Position numbers and translations under genes: made by a program
DNA from: JABDQA01 sp963824415
GTDB lineage: Bacteria > Desulfobacterota > Desulfobulbia > Desulfobulbales > Desulfocapsaceae
Direction: 5' to 3'
Assembly (NCBI GenBank): GCA_963824415.1
Contig: CAWGPM010000002.1
Location: 558,001 to 622,000 of the forward strand
Length of the DNA stretch: 64,000 nucleotides
Part shown: positions 43,600 to 52,702 of the stretch, piece after piece
Layout: each line of letters begins with the position of its first letter
How positions within the stretch are numbered: the first letter of the stretch is position 1
The notes under the pieces: generated by a model
Databases searched by the model: none
The model's input: the letters and a program-made list of their open reading frames with translations, nothing else
Told to the model about the DNA's origin: nothing

Positions 43600-46500
43600 A
43601 TGAAAATACTTATCCGGGCTGCCGTGGGCTTGGTGTTGATGCTCACCCTGGCCATCGTCATTCTGCTCTTTTCTGGGGTTTCGATCCCGGTCGATTTTCT
43701 GGATTCCCGTCTTGAAGCATTGGCCTCCCGGCTCCTGAACCGGCCGGTTACCATCCACGGCCCGGTAAAAATCAAACCCTCGCTACAACCACGTCTTGAT
43801 CTCGGCGGGCTTGTCATTGGAAATCCCCAAGGCTGGCCGCAGGATGAAAAACAATTGCTCAGGGTGGAGCGCAGCCATGCCCAGATCAGCCTCACCGATC
43901 TGTTCAAGGGCCGGTTGCGGATTATCGATCTGGCTTTTGGCGATGCGTACATTCAACTGGTGAGAAGGGCCGATGGAAGTGGGAATTACCGTTTTTCAGA
44001 CATCAATATGCCCGAGCGAACGGGCGCGTCGGACCCGGACGGGCATGAGCTGAGTGGACTCGATCGTCTGAGCCTGACAAATATCCGCTTGACCTATACC
44101 GATGAGGCGACCCGGCAGAGCTATTCTTTTATCGTCGACGAGGCGCGTGGGCAGGGCAAAGTCGATGAGAATCTTGTTTTTTCGTTGTCTGGGAAACTGT
44201 TCGGACAACCCTTGTCTCTGTCGTTTACCGGCGGCACGCTACGGGACCTGATAAGCGGAGCGGGGACCTGGCCGCTGGTTCAGGGAGCGCTGGAACTGGC
44301 GGGCAGTTCCCTGGCCGTGGAGGGGGCGGTCGACTGGGCCAGACAGGATAGGGCCGGCTATCTGTCTGTTGCTCTCAGCGGCAGCGGTCTCCCTGAACTC
44401 GGCGAGGGGTTCAATCGGGCGCTGCCCGATATCGGCACCTATTCAGTTGGGGCACGCATCTCTGTGCTGCCGGGCATGATCAAATTCACCGGGATGGAGC
44501 TTGTATCATCGAAGTTTGGCCGACCTGTGAACGGGGATCTGGTTCTGGCCTTTGGTGCGCAAAGACCTAGACTTTCAGGAAATCTGACGGTTGACGGGGT
44601 GGAGCCGACTCATTTTGCCGGCTCAGCGGTTCAGCAAGGCTCAGAAGCCGGGGAAGCCTCCGAAGAAGAGCAGAAGTTGCCGGCTGCAGAGGCTGGTGAG
44701 TCCGGCGTCCGCCTGCCTGATATTCCCTGGTATCTGCTGCAGGCGATCGACAGCGATGTACACATCCGGAGCAACAGCATTGTCTTGGGCGACTTGCAGA
44801 TCAACGATCTGCAGGCTGTGGTCTCGATTGTCGACGGGGATTTGGTGGTGCCGGTTTCCGCCACGGCTATGGATATTCCGGTAAAGATGCAATTCACGGT
44901 GAACTCCAACGGTTTGGAACCGTCTATTGAACTGGACCTGAGCAGCCCTGGCGCAAGCCTTGACCCGCTGCTGTCGGTCCTGCCCAGTGAGGTAAAAATG
45001 CGGGGCCAGTTCGGTGCACTATCTCTGCGCGGAAAAAGCCGCGGTGATACGCTGGTCGAACTCCTCAAAAGCCTCGACCTCAGCCTGCTTCTGGGGCCGG
45101 CGCAATTGTTCAGGAACTCGGATCTGCTGCTGGGTACCGAAGCCCTGACTCTGGAATACCAGCACCAACGGTCCTTTCAGCTTTCCACCCGGGGCACGCT
45201 GCTGGGCAGGCCCCTTGAACTGGAAACGTCCATAGGCGATAAGTCTGAATCGGAGAATAGGAAGAAATCCACCGTGCATCTTCAGCTCAAGGCATGCGAT
45301 TCAGAGTTCTTATTCGATGCAGGTCGGTTTGAGAAGCAGCAGGGCGAGACTGATTTTAATCTGCGGGCAAATGGGAAAGGACTTTGCGGCTTTGCAGGTC
45401 CGGTGGAACGTTTTATCGGCATCGAGTCGGATTACTCGATCAATATGACGGGCATAGTGAAAGAAAAAAGCCTGGAAATCGATATAGAGAAACTCCGGCT
45501 CGATGTCATCGATTTGAATGGCCGCCTCGAACTGCGTGCCGATGAGAACGATCAGCCGTTTGTCACCGGTTTGATCCGCAGCGACAGCATTGATCTGCCG
45601 GCCCTGCTCGAGCATTTCAATCCACGAACGGCTTCGGGCGAGCATTCAGCAGATGAGGACATGCTGGAGCAGCAAATCACCCTGCTGAAGGAGATGCTTG
45701 CCTGGCAGATGCTGCCCATTCACAAATATCTGACCACGGATGGTCGGCTGGACATCGAATTGGGAGAACTGCTTACCGATCCGGTGCGCATAAGCGATAT
45801 TGAGCTCAACCTGACGGTTCAGGGCGGGCGGCTCGAACGCTCGCCCTTTAGGGCAAGTATTGGCAAAGAGCGTTTCAGCGGCAGCGCGTCGGTTGACACG
45901 ACGTCGACGACGCCTGTGGTCCACCTGGATCTGGCAACTGAAGATTTCAATCTTGCCGGACTGCTGGAAGAGTTCGGGACTGATCACGCCCCTGATATTA
46001 ACGTGGGCTACCTGGGTGCCGATCTTGAGTTGTCGGGCCACAATCTTCAGGAGATGCTCCTGCAGGCTCGCCACGAGTTGGAAATAAGAGAGGGCCGCTG
46101 GGTTCATCCCAGAGCAGATATCGATGACCTGATCACGAACATCAAACATTTTACCCTGGTCGACCACCCGGAAAAACCGGTAGAAATTGCTTTGGAAGGT
46201 GATATCAACGCTTTGCCGCTGAGCATAGCCATGAGCGGTGACGGTCTTTTCGGTGAGCAGACCGGAGAACCGATCAGCCTTGAGCTGGATATTGCTCTGG
46301 CAGATTCAGATTTTGTTCTTGAGGGGAAGATCATCCGAATGCCGGAGGAGCAGCTGGACATGGTCTTAAGCAGCCGGCTCTCCGGCGGCCGAATGAGCTC
46401 GCTCAATGAGCTGTTCGGCATCAATCTGCCGCCCTTCGGCCCATATCGGATCGGAGCAGCGCTGACAACTGAACAAGGCATGCTCAGTCTGCGGGACCTC

Positions 46501-47592
46501 GATGTCCAGGTCGGCGATTCGCGTCTGGTTGGCGAGCTGGTTGCGCTTCCTATGGAAGAAAAGCAAAACGGCGGCGGTGTTCTGGTTGACCTGCAGACCC
46601 GGTTGACTGCCGAGACGGTCCAATTGAGTGATTTCAAGCTCGATGGGTGGTCTCCACTGTCGAGCACGGCGCCTGATAGTTCAGCCGATTCCAGTGAAAG
46701 GGACGGGCAGAATCAGGCGGCCACCAATCTCTACAGCCTTTTCTCCAGAGAGCTGGGACAAAAGATCAACGGCAGCTTTGAGGTTGAAGTGCAGGAGGTA
46801 TTGTCCGGCAGTGATAAACTCGGCAGCGGCTTACTGAAGGCCGAGGTCGACCGTGGACATTACCGTTTGGATACCTTGAGGCTCGATATCCCCGGTGGCT
46901 CGATCCGTCTCGATGGATCCTATCTGCCTGAGGCCGGGCAAGTGAGCGCCGAATTGCGGATGCAGATGAAAAATTTCGATTACGGCGTCCTGGCCCGAAG
47001 GATCAAGGCCGACAGTGATTTGAAGGGTGTAGTCAATCTCGATATCAACGTGCATTCCAGGGCACCTGCTGAGGCCAGCCTGCGTGAGAATCTGAATGGG
47101 CGGTTTCGTTTCGGCATCAGGCCTGTGCACTACCAGGCCGGGGTTATCGATCTCTGGGCCGTCAACATCCTTAGCGCCGCTATTCCGGCTTTGCTGAGCG
47201 GCAACAGTTCTGAAGTCAATTGTCTGGCTGGTGACTTTATAATGGAGCAGGGCCTGATGGATCCTGAAGTATTTCTGCTCGATACGAGCCGCATGCGGGT
47301 CAATGGAAAAGGCACGGTCAACTTAAAGACTAACACCATAGATTTTTATCTGAAACCGACGCCGAAGTCCGCCTCTTTCTTCAGCCTGGCCACCCCGATC
47401 AGCGTTTCCGGTTCGATATTCAAGCCGGAGATCTCGGTTGCCACCGGGGCGGTTCTGAAAACACTGTTTCGTCAGGTGACCAGTGTGGTCACCGTCCCGT
47501 TTCAGTGGCTGTTTACCGAAAATCTTGAGGCAAGCGGTGAAAAGGCCTGTTCAGCTGCGATGGAATGGGTACTGACAGATGACGCGCAATAA
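43600..47592 (+). CDS. AsmA family protein (inner-membrane-anchored, lipid/outer-membrane homeostasis)
   Basis: 1330 residues. One N-terminal membrane anchor (LIRAAVGLVLMLTLAIVILL) followed by a very long periplasmic part. The AsmA N-terminal block is clear: LNRPVTIHGPVKIKPSLQPR, LDLGGLVIGNPQGW, and the C-terminal AsmA_2-like block FRFGIRPVHYQAGVIDLWAV, DFIMEQGLMDPEVFLLDTSR, and NLKTNTIDFYLKPTPKS. Repeating beta-strand units between them fit the repeating beta-groove predicted for AsmA/TamB-type phospholipid carriers. Longer than E. coli AsmA (617). It would act in lipid movement to the outer membrane. Confidence 0.9.
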   Translation: MKILIRAAVGLVLMLTLAIVILLFSGVSIPVDFLDSRLEALASRLLNRPVTIHGPVKIKPSLQPRLDLGGLVIGNPQGWPQDEKQLLRVERSHAQISLTDLFKGRLRIIDLAFGDAYIQLVRRADGSGNYRFSDINMPERTGASDPDGHELSGLDRLSLTNIRLTYTDEATRQSYSFIVDEARGQGKVDENLVFSLSGKLFGQPLSLSFTGGTLRDLISGAGTWPLVQGALELAGSSLAVEGAVDWARQDRAGYLSVALSGSGLPELGEGFNRALPDIGTYSVGARISVLPGMIKFTGMELVSSKFGRPVNGDLVLAFGAQRPRLSGNLTVDGVEPTHFAGSAVQQGSEAGEASEEEQKLPAAEAGESGVRLPDIPWYLLQAIDSDVHIRSNSIVLGDLQINDLQAVVSIVDGDLVVPVSATAMDIPVKMQFTVNSNGLEPSIELDLSSPGASLDPLLSVLPSEVKMRGQFGALSLRGKSRGDTLVELLKSLDLSLLLGPAQLFRNSDLLLGTEALTLEYQHQRSFQLSTRGTLLGRPLELETSIGDKSESENRKKSTVHLQLKACDSEFLFDAGRFEKQQGETDFNLRANGKGLCGFAGPVERFIGIESDYSINMTGIVKEKSLEIDIEKLRLDVIDLNGRLELRADENDQPFVTGLIRSDSIDLPALLEHFNPRTASGEHSADEDMLEQQITLLKEMLAWQMLPIHKYLTTDGRLDIELGELLTDPVRISDIELNLTVQGGRLERSPFRASIGKERFSGSASVDTTSTTPVVHLDLATEDFNLAGLLEEFGTDHAPDINVGYLGADLELSGHNLQEMLLQARHELEIREGRWVHPRADIDDLITNIKHFTLVDHPEKPVEIALEGDINALPLSIAMSGDGLFGEQTGEPISLELDIALADSDFVLEGKIIRMPEEQLDMVLSSRLSGGRMSSLNELFGINLPPFGPYRIGAALTTEQGMLSLRDLDVQVGDSRLVGELVALPMEEKQNGGGVLVDLQTRLTAETVQLSDFKLDGWSPLSSTAPDSSADSSERDGQNQAATNLYSLFSRELGQKINGSFEVEVQEVLSGSDKLGSGLLKAEVDRGHYRLDTLRLDIPGGSIRLDGSYLPEAGQVSAELRMQMKNFDYGVLARRIKADSDLKGVVNLDINVHSRAPAEASLRENLNGRFRFGIRPVHYQAGVIDLWAVNILSAAIPALLSGNSSEVNCLAGDFIMEQGLMDPEVFLLDTSRMRVNGKGTVNLKTNTIDFYLKPTPKSASFFSLATPISVSGSIFKPEISVATGAVLKTLFRQVTSVVTVPFQWLFTENLEASGEKACSAAMEWVLTDDAQ

Positions 47593-47732
47593 CTGACGAA
47601 ATTATCGGGGTTATATTTCTCAGGTCAATTTTCTTTGAGTATTGTAAAATTATGCTTTTTTAAACAGAGCGCCGATCACTGAGGACAATTGCGCCGCCGG
47701 TGGTGGAAAAATGTATGAACAAGGAGGAATCA

Positions 47733-48350
47733 ATGAAGAAAAGTCAGGTGATATTCAGTCAGTACAGCCCATTAATGGCGGTGGATACGGAGCTTGTCGG
47801 CTCCGCCGGCAAGACGATCAGCACCCCGCGGGTCAATTCGCTGTGCCGCTGCGGCGAATCGAAATTCAAGCCGCACTGCGACGGCAGTCATGCCCAGGTC
47901 GGGTTTGTCGGTGAACGGGAAGACTCGGACAAACAGCCGCTGGAATATTACGAAGGCAAGGGCATAACCATCGTCTTTGACCGTTATCTCTGCATGGGTG
48001 CCGGGTATTGCGGGGAACTTGAAGCGGTTTTCGGTACCCATGACGCGCCGAAATACGAGCCCGATGCGGCAGCGGTTGAGGAGATTGTCGAGACCATCAG
48101 AAAATGCCCTTCCGGGGCGCTGAGCTATATCATCAACGGTGAGCATGTCACCGATTTTTTTGAGCAGACCCGGATGGTCGTGGAGCAGGACGGACCGCTG
48201 CACTGCCAGGGGGACATCACCCTGATCGACGACCTCGAATCGGACAAACTGCTGCCTAAGGCCGATCACTACAGTCTATGCCGCTGCGGTGGCTCGAAGA
48301 AAAAACCGCTGTGTGACGGCTCTCATCTGGACAACGGATTCAAGGGGTGA
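47733..48350 (+). CDS. CDGSH-Fer4-CDGSH iron-sulfur protein
   Basis: 205 residues from the ATG at 47733, chosen for the AAGGAGG seven bases upstream. Two CDGSH clusters of the 3Cys-1His type: LCRCGESKFKPHCDGSH near the N-terminus and LCRCGGSKKKPLCDGSH at the C-terminus. Between them lies a divergent ferredoxin module (YLCMGAGYCGELEAVF ... IRKCPSGALSY). So it may carry two [2Fe-2S] and one [4Fe-4S] or [3Fe-4S] cluster. Known relatives are redox or cluster-transfer proteins without firm function. Monocistronic. Confidence 0.9.
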   Translation: MKKSQVIFSQYSPLMAVDTELVGSAGKTISTPRVNSLCRCGESKFKPHCDGSHAQVGFVGEREDSDKQPLEYYEGKGITIVFDRYLCMGAGYCGELEAVFGTHDAPKYEPDAAAVEEIVETIRKCPSGALSYIINGEHVTDFFEQTRMVVEQDGPLHCQGDITLIDDLESDKLLPKADHYSLCRCGGSKKKPLCDGSHLDNGFKG

Positions 48351-48398
48351 TCCCAAAGCTCCTGCCCGCTCCAATATCCGGCTGAAACAGGCCGGACA

Positions 48399-48505
48399 TC
48401 AGTCTTTTAATACTGCCCTGCTTTTATACAAACAGCAGGGCAGTACTTCAAGCAATCGGTCGATCTCGCTCCTGTCATTGTGAATATGCTGCGCCAGCCG
48501 GACTG
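48399..48505 (-). pseudogene. class V aminotransferase (cysteine desulfurase-like), C-terminal remnant
   Basis: A short minus-strand segment reads VRLAQHIHNDRSEIDRLLEV, then L, which matches the C-terminal strand-helix of class V aminotransferases (VR-S-H-YNT-EEID-LL). The rest of the gene is not recognisable: upstream frames shift and lose similarity. The fragment ends inside a hairpin. Similarity is short, so the call is tentative. Confidence 0.35.
48411..48445. terminator. strong hairpin downstream of the CDGSH gene
   Basis: TACTGCCCTGCT pairs with AGCAGGGCAGTA (12 perfect pairs) with an 11-base loop. No long T run on either side. Could stop transcription from the CDGSH gene or from the minus-strand remnant. 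Confidence 0.5.
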
Positions 48506-48763
48506 AGCGGCCCGGATCCGGCGCGTCTCTTCCCGGATTCTGGCCAGATCGATGCCGGCTCCGGTAATCCCGTGCACCTGGGGCAGCGCGGCCACCGCAG
48601 TGGTTTCGTCTATACAGACGAGCACTGCAATGGTCACATGAGCAATGCCCGAGACATTCCACCCCCGCTGCAACTCCTCGATTGAATATGATCCAGAAAT
48701 GCCTAATGTGGTACCTGAGCACTATGATGATTGATGGAATTATAATGACATCGCATACACCTG
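48446..48763. other. intergenic stretch with gene scar
   Basis: Apart from the aminotransferase remnant, overlapping minus-strand frames here (48407-48785) contain pieces of protein-like sequence in different frames (for example ITGAGIDLARIREETRRI), which suggests a longer decayed gene. No intact gene or RNA seen. Confidence 0.35.
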
Positions 48764-49900
48764 ATGAATGATAATAAAAGGGCATTACGAAATATGGTCA
48801 GAAGAACATTTCTTAATAAGATGGTGCTGGGCCTGCAGGCCGCCCTGACCTGGAACCTGCTGGCCGCCTGCAGCTTTCCGAAGACCAGCGGCGGCGCTGG
48901 TGATCAGTCCGGTCAGCTGCACTACCGTCCGCTTAACGGCCGGAGCCTGGTTGAGCTGGCGGCCAGCCGACAGCACCACGGCGACGGCAGATTCATAAGT
49001 CCGTTCAGCAGCCTCGACCGGCGCAACTTCAGGCGCGTCCTGCAGTGGAAACTTTTTGCCAGAAACGAGTATCGCAGCGCTTATGACCAGGAACCGGTCC
49101 GGCCGGTCTCTATCGACTGGCAGCAAATAGCCGATACCGACGGCCTGTCAGTCACTCTGATCAAGCACGCCGGACTGTTGATCAAAGATGTCGATGAATA
49201 CCTGTTGATCGACCCGGTATTTGACAAGATATTCTGGTTTATCGACGATTTCACCCCGCTGGCGAGCGACCTGGCTTCAATGCCCCGGCCGGATCATCTG
49301 CTGATTACCCACGGTCACTATGACCATATCGACACCGATTCGCTGGCCCGCCTGCCCAAAGAAACCCATACCCTGCTGCCGCTCGGCTATGAAGACATTT
49401 TCGACGGTCTGGGGATGCGCAACAGGCAGCATCTCGACTGGTTCTCGAGCTATCGCGGCAACGGCAGGGAGATCACCTTTCTGCCATGCAACCACTGGAC
49501 GATGCGCGGTCCGATCACTGGGCCCAATACCGGTTTGTGGGGCTCGTATCTGATTCGGACCAAGGCGGGGGCCACCATCTATGTCTCGGGAGATACTGCC
49601 TATTTTGACGGATTCGAAGAACTGGGCCGGCTCTACGATATCGATCTGGCCATTTTCAATCTGGGGGCCTATGAGCCGCGCTGGTTTATGGCGCCGAGTC
49701 ACACTAATCCGGAAGAAACCTATCGGGCCTTTCGCGAGCTTGGGGCCAACCATCTGATGCTGGCCCATTGGGGAACGTTTCGTTTAGGCGATGAGCCGGT
49801 GCACTTCCCGCCCATGGATATGAAGCGGATCATGCAGCAGAACAAAGCCGAGGAGCACTTGCTGGAGGCGGTTCACGGCCAGATCATTTCTTATGGCTGA
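48764..49900 (+). CDS. lipoprotein metallo-beta-lactamase-fold hydrolase (NAPE-PLD/UlaG-like)
   Basis: 378 residues. N-terminal signal with a lipobox (LNKMVLGLQAALTWNLLAAC), so the enzyme is probably lipid-anchored on the periplasmic side. MBL motif THGHYDHID, then HWTMRGP, VSGDTAYFDG, PSHTNPEE and LAHWGTFRLGDEP, all typical of the N-acylphosphatidylethanolamine phospholipase D-like branch, where two zinc ions sit. Action on a phospholipid or similar ester is plausible. The start at 48764 has no clear ribosome binding site; 48794 (MVRRTFLN) is an alternative. Confidence 0.88.
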   Translation: MNDNKRALRNMVRRTFLNKMVLGLQAALTWNLLAACSFPKTSGGAGDQSGQLHYRPLNGRSLVELAASRQHHGDGRFISPFSSLDRRNFRRVLQWKLFARNEYRSAYDQEPVRPVSIDWQQIADTDGLSVTLIKHAGLLIKDVDEYLLIDPVFDKIFWFIDDFTPLASDLASMPRPDHLLITHGHYDHIDTDSLARLPKETHTLLPLGYEDIFDGLGMRNRQHLDWFSSYRGNGREITFLPCNHWTMRGPITGPNTGLWGSYLIRTKAGATIYVSGDTAYFDGFEELGRLYDIDLAIFNLGAYEPRWFMAPSHTNPEETYRAFRELGANHLMLAHWGTFRLGDEPVHFPPMDMKRIMQQNKAEEHLLEAVHGQIISYG

Positions 49901-50078
49901 TCTTGTCTTTATCTACTGGTGCGGTACCAGGCCATCAAGAAATCCTGGTTCGTGCCTGGCAGAAGGATCGATTAATAAAGAATTGCTCGTCCTCTCCGAT
50001 GGTTATCGGTTAGAGTGGCAGCAGGCGATTTAAAAAATAGTTCTGTAAAGCAACGGGCAATCAGCGCCAGGGTTCGGT

Positions 50079-50804
50079 ATGAAAATTGCGGTTTTAGCTG
50101 ATATCCATGCAAACCTGGAGGCGCTCGAGGCGGTGCTGGCCGATCTCGAGTCCATGACTGTTGACCGGGTGGTCTGCCTGGGCGACCTGGTCGGCTACGG
50201 TCCCGATCCTGAAGCCGTGGTGGCCAGGATCATGGAACTCGGTGTTGTTGCTCTTCTGGGCAACCACGAAGCTGCCTTGATCTCCAAAAGGGACCGGAAC
50301 TGGCTCAATTTCCAGGCCAAGGATAACAACATCGCCACTGAGGCGCTGCTCTCCGAAGCCAGCCTTAGATACTGCAACTCCCTGCCGCGGGCGGCGGTTA
50401 TCGAAGGGGCGCTCTTCGTGCATGGGTACCCGCCCGACTCGGTGCTCAAATATCTGTTTATGCAGAGCGATGATGAGATTTTCAGGATGCTTGCGCAGCA
50501 GCCGGAAACACGCATCTTCGTGGGGCACACCCATGATTTGAAACTGATTACCGTGTGCGGGGACGAGATTGCCTGGCAAAGCCTGCCCATAGGCTGTCTG
50601 CAACTGCAGGCGGAGCGCAGGTATCTGATCAACGCCGGCAGCGTCGGCCAGCCGCGGGACGGCACCAGCAAAGCAAAATATGTGATCTGGGACAGTACCA
50701 AAGATTTTCTCGAGGTGCGGGCCATTGCCTACCCGGCCTCGCTGACCGCCGAGAAGATCATTGCCCGGGGTTTTCCGCAGGCTTACGGGACACGGCTGCT
50801 TTAG
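50079..50804 (+). CDS. metallophosphoesterase (YfcE/ApaH-like, protein- or nucleotide-phosphatase)
   Basis: 241 residues with all motifs: DIHAN (DxH), CLGDLVGYGPDP, LGNHE, FVHGYPP and FVGHTHDLK. Family members dephosphorylate small phosphodiesters, bis-nucleotides or phosphoproteins. Its gene ends 70 bases before the start of a Ser/Thr kinase, and a kinase frame overlapping it exists, so the two probably form an opposing kinase-phosphatase pair, though that is inference. Confidence 0.9.
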   Translation: MKIAVLADIHANLEALEAVLADLESMTVDRVVCLGDLVGYGPDPEAVVARIMELGVVALLGNHEAALISKRDRNWLNFQAKDNNIATEALLSEASLRYCNSLPRAAVIEGALFVHGYPPDSVLKYLFMQSDDEIFRMLAQQPETRIFVGHTHDLKLITVCGDEIAWQSLPIGCLQLQAERRYLINAGSVGQPRDGTSKAKYVIWDSTKDFLEVRAIAYPASLTAEKIIARGFPQAYGTRLL

Positions 50805-50874
50805 AGCGAGCTATTGCCGTGGGGCTGGCCTCGCGCCGCCTCGCGCCACTGCCCTTGATGGGCGCTATCGATTA

Positions 50875-52254
50875 ATGCCAGACCTATATACTAAGATGAC
50901 CTACGTGGGAAGATATGAAATCTGCGGACGTCTTGGGCGGGGCGGAATGAGTACCGTCTACAAGGCGCGTGCGCCGGTTACCGACCGGATCGTCGCCTTG
51001 AAGATTCTCAAACCGCGCGACGATATTTTCGAGGATCTGGTCGGCCGGGATAAGCTCCGGGAGATTTTTCTGGAGGAAGCGAAGATCATGGGCAAGCTGA
51101 GCCATGATCACATCGCCAAGGTCATCGACTGCGAGCTGCACGAGGATGTGCCCTTTATTGTGCTGGAGTATTTTTCGCACTCGATCGGTGATTTCATCGG
51201 GGAGGCCTACCGGGTCGAGCAGCAGACCCGAAGAATCAGCGTACCGCGTACTTTCATGTATATCACCCAGGCGCTCAAAGGCCTGGAGCGGCTGCATTTT
51301 GCCGGCATCGTACATCGCGATATCAAGCCCTACAATATGATGATCACCAACGACGATAGGGTAAAACTGATCGATTTCGGCCTGTCGCGGGTGCGCGGCG
51401 AAGCGCCCCAGGAGATTCCGGGGATGCAGGTCGGCTCACCCTACTATGCCGCTCCGGAACAGGAAGTTGCCCCTGAGCATGTGGATGGCAGGGCGGATCT
51501 GTTCAGCCTCGGCATCCTGATGTATCGCATGCTCACCGGCAGGCTGGTTGATCCGAAGCGGCAGGGCCTGGACCCGCCAAGTCGGCACAATGGTGATCTG
51601 AGTGGCCAGTGGGATGACTTTTTATTCAAAACGCTGGAAAAGAACCCCGATGACCGGTTCAGCAGTGCTCTGGAGATGCGCATAACGCTTGATCAGGTCT
51701 ATCGCGACTGGCAGGCCCAGTCGGAAAACAGTTGTGAATTGTATCAGCCGGTCAAACCGGTCCGGCAGACAACAGCCGCTCGTTTGAGAACGCAACCGGT
51801 GCGGTTGATGTATAAGGATATCAGAGATGCATTGGGACTTGATGAGCTGTTCAGGCCGCTGTCGTTTAACCAGCACCAGCTCGATGTGATCAGCCCGCTG
51901 CTGCTTTACGACCCGGCCACCGGACTCTACTGGCAGCGCTGCGGCTCAGGGTTTGCGCTGGACTGGCAGCAGGCCCATGCCTATGTCGACTATCTGAACC
52001 GGGAACGTTTCCAGAACCGCTCCGTTTGGCGACTGCCGACCACCGAAGAGCTGGTTTCGATTCTGCGTTCCCCGACGGTGGCGCGGGATTTCTGCATCGA
52101 CCCCAATTTCGAACCGGCCCTGCACTGGCTCTGGTCGGTTGATCACAGCACCAGAAAACAGGCCTGGATGGCCGATATCGTCGAAAGCTATATCGGCCGC
52201 CAGGACAGAGACGGCACCGCGATGGTCTGTGCGGTGGCCTCGGAGGCGGAGTGA
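50875..52254 (+). CDS. Hanks-type Ser/Thr protein kinase with C-terminal DUF1566 domain
   Basis: 459 residues from the ATG at 50875 (MPDLYTKMTYVGRYE); the frame is open back to 50761 but that would overlap the phosphoesterase gene. Kinase motifs: GRLGRGGMSTVYKA, Lys in IVALKILK, HRDIKPYNMM, IDFGLS, and APEQEVAPEHVDGRADLFSL. After about residue 300 there is a linker, then a DUF1566/Lcl-type module (ATGLYWQRCGSGFALDWQQA, WRLPTTEELVSIL). No membrane segment, so a cytoplasmic kinase. The DUF1566 module, usually in secreted or periplasmic proteins, may serve here as a ligand or protein-binding sensor. Confidence 0.92.
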   Translation: MPDLYTKMTYVGRYEICGRLGRGGMSTVYKARAPVTDRIVALKILKPRDDIFEDLVGRDKLREIFLEEAKIMGKLSHDHIAKVIDCELHEDVPFIVLEYFSHSIGDFIGEAYRVEQQTRRISVPRTFMYITQALKGLERLHFAGIVHRDIKPYNMMITNDDRVKLIDFGLSRVRGEAPQEIPGMQVGSPYYAAPEQEVAPEHVDGRADLFSLGILMYRMLTGRLVDPKRQGLDPPSRHNGDLSGQWDDFLFKTLEKNPDDRFSSALEMRITLDQVYRDWQAQSENSCELYQPVKPVRQTTAARLRTQPVRLMYKDIRDALGLDELFRPLSFNQHQLDVISPLLLYDPATGLYWQRCGSGFALDWQQAHAYVDYLNRERFQNRSVWRLPTTEELVSILRSPTVARDFCIDPNFEPALHWLWSVDHSTRKQAWMADIVESYIGRQDRDGTAMVCAVASEAE

Positions 52255-52267
52255 ACCGTGGTGCCTG

Positions 52268-52411
52268 AAAAAATGACCGGGCAGTGAGAATACATCCTCA
52301 CCACCCGGAAGGGAGGGGTAGTTATTGAGCCGCATTTACTACAATGTCACATTTAGGACATATGCCCATAACTTGATTTTATTTGTACCTCCTATGGTGA
52401 TTGTGTGTCAA
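52268..52411 (-). ncRNA. candidate small RNA (or 15-codon microgene) with own promoter and terminator
   Basis: On the minus strand: TTGACA (52411-52406), 18-base spacer, TACAAA (52387-52382), then about 108 bases ending in a hairpin (52277-52308; CCGGG and GTGAG arms with a CA/CA internal loop) followed by TCATTTTTT. Contains CCCCTCCCTT, which could pair with ribosome binding sites, and a frame MGICPKCDIVVNAAQ without a proper ribosome binding site. It could be an sRNA; a plus-strand role of the hairpin for the kinase gene is the alternative. Confidence 0.35.
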
Positions 52412-52702
52412 CAAAATATTTACCCGGTTCAGCAGAAGAGGCAGTCGTGGGGCTGATGCTGGCCACGGCTGATTATCGGAGGCGGCAGGCGGGACTATAA
52501 AATAGCAATCGGTAAAGGATCTCAAGTATAATTTTCAAAGTAACAATAGAAAATGTTCGATTCATTCTTAAGGTGGAAGATCTCGGGGGGGGCTGCGGCA
52601 TCGGTTCCTCGATGACCGCGGTGCCGGCCCCTGAGCATGGAAACTAAGACAGAGAAAACAAGCCATTAACATCAGAGATGAGCAGTCGACAGGAGACTAT
52701 CA
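52412..52702. other. intergenic stretch, no gene recognised
   Basis: About 290 bases between the minus-strand promoter and the tartrate-dehydrogenase-type gene. It includes AGGATCTCAAGTATAATTTTC at about 52517, a possible -10 (TATAAT) for that gene, but no good -35. Nothing else seen. Confidence 0.3.
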
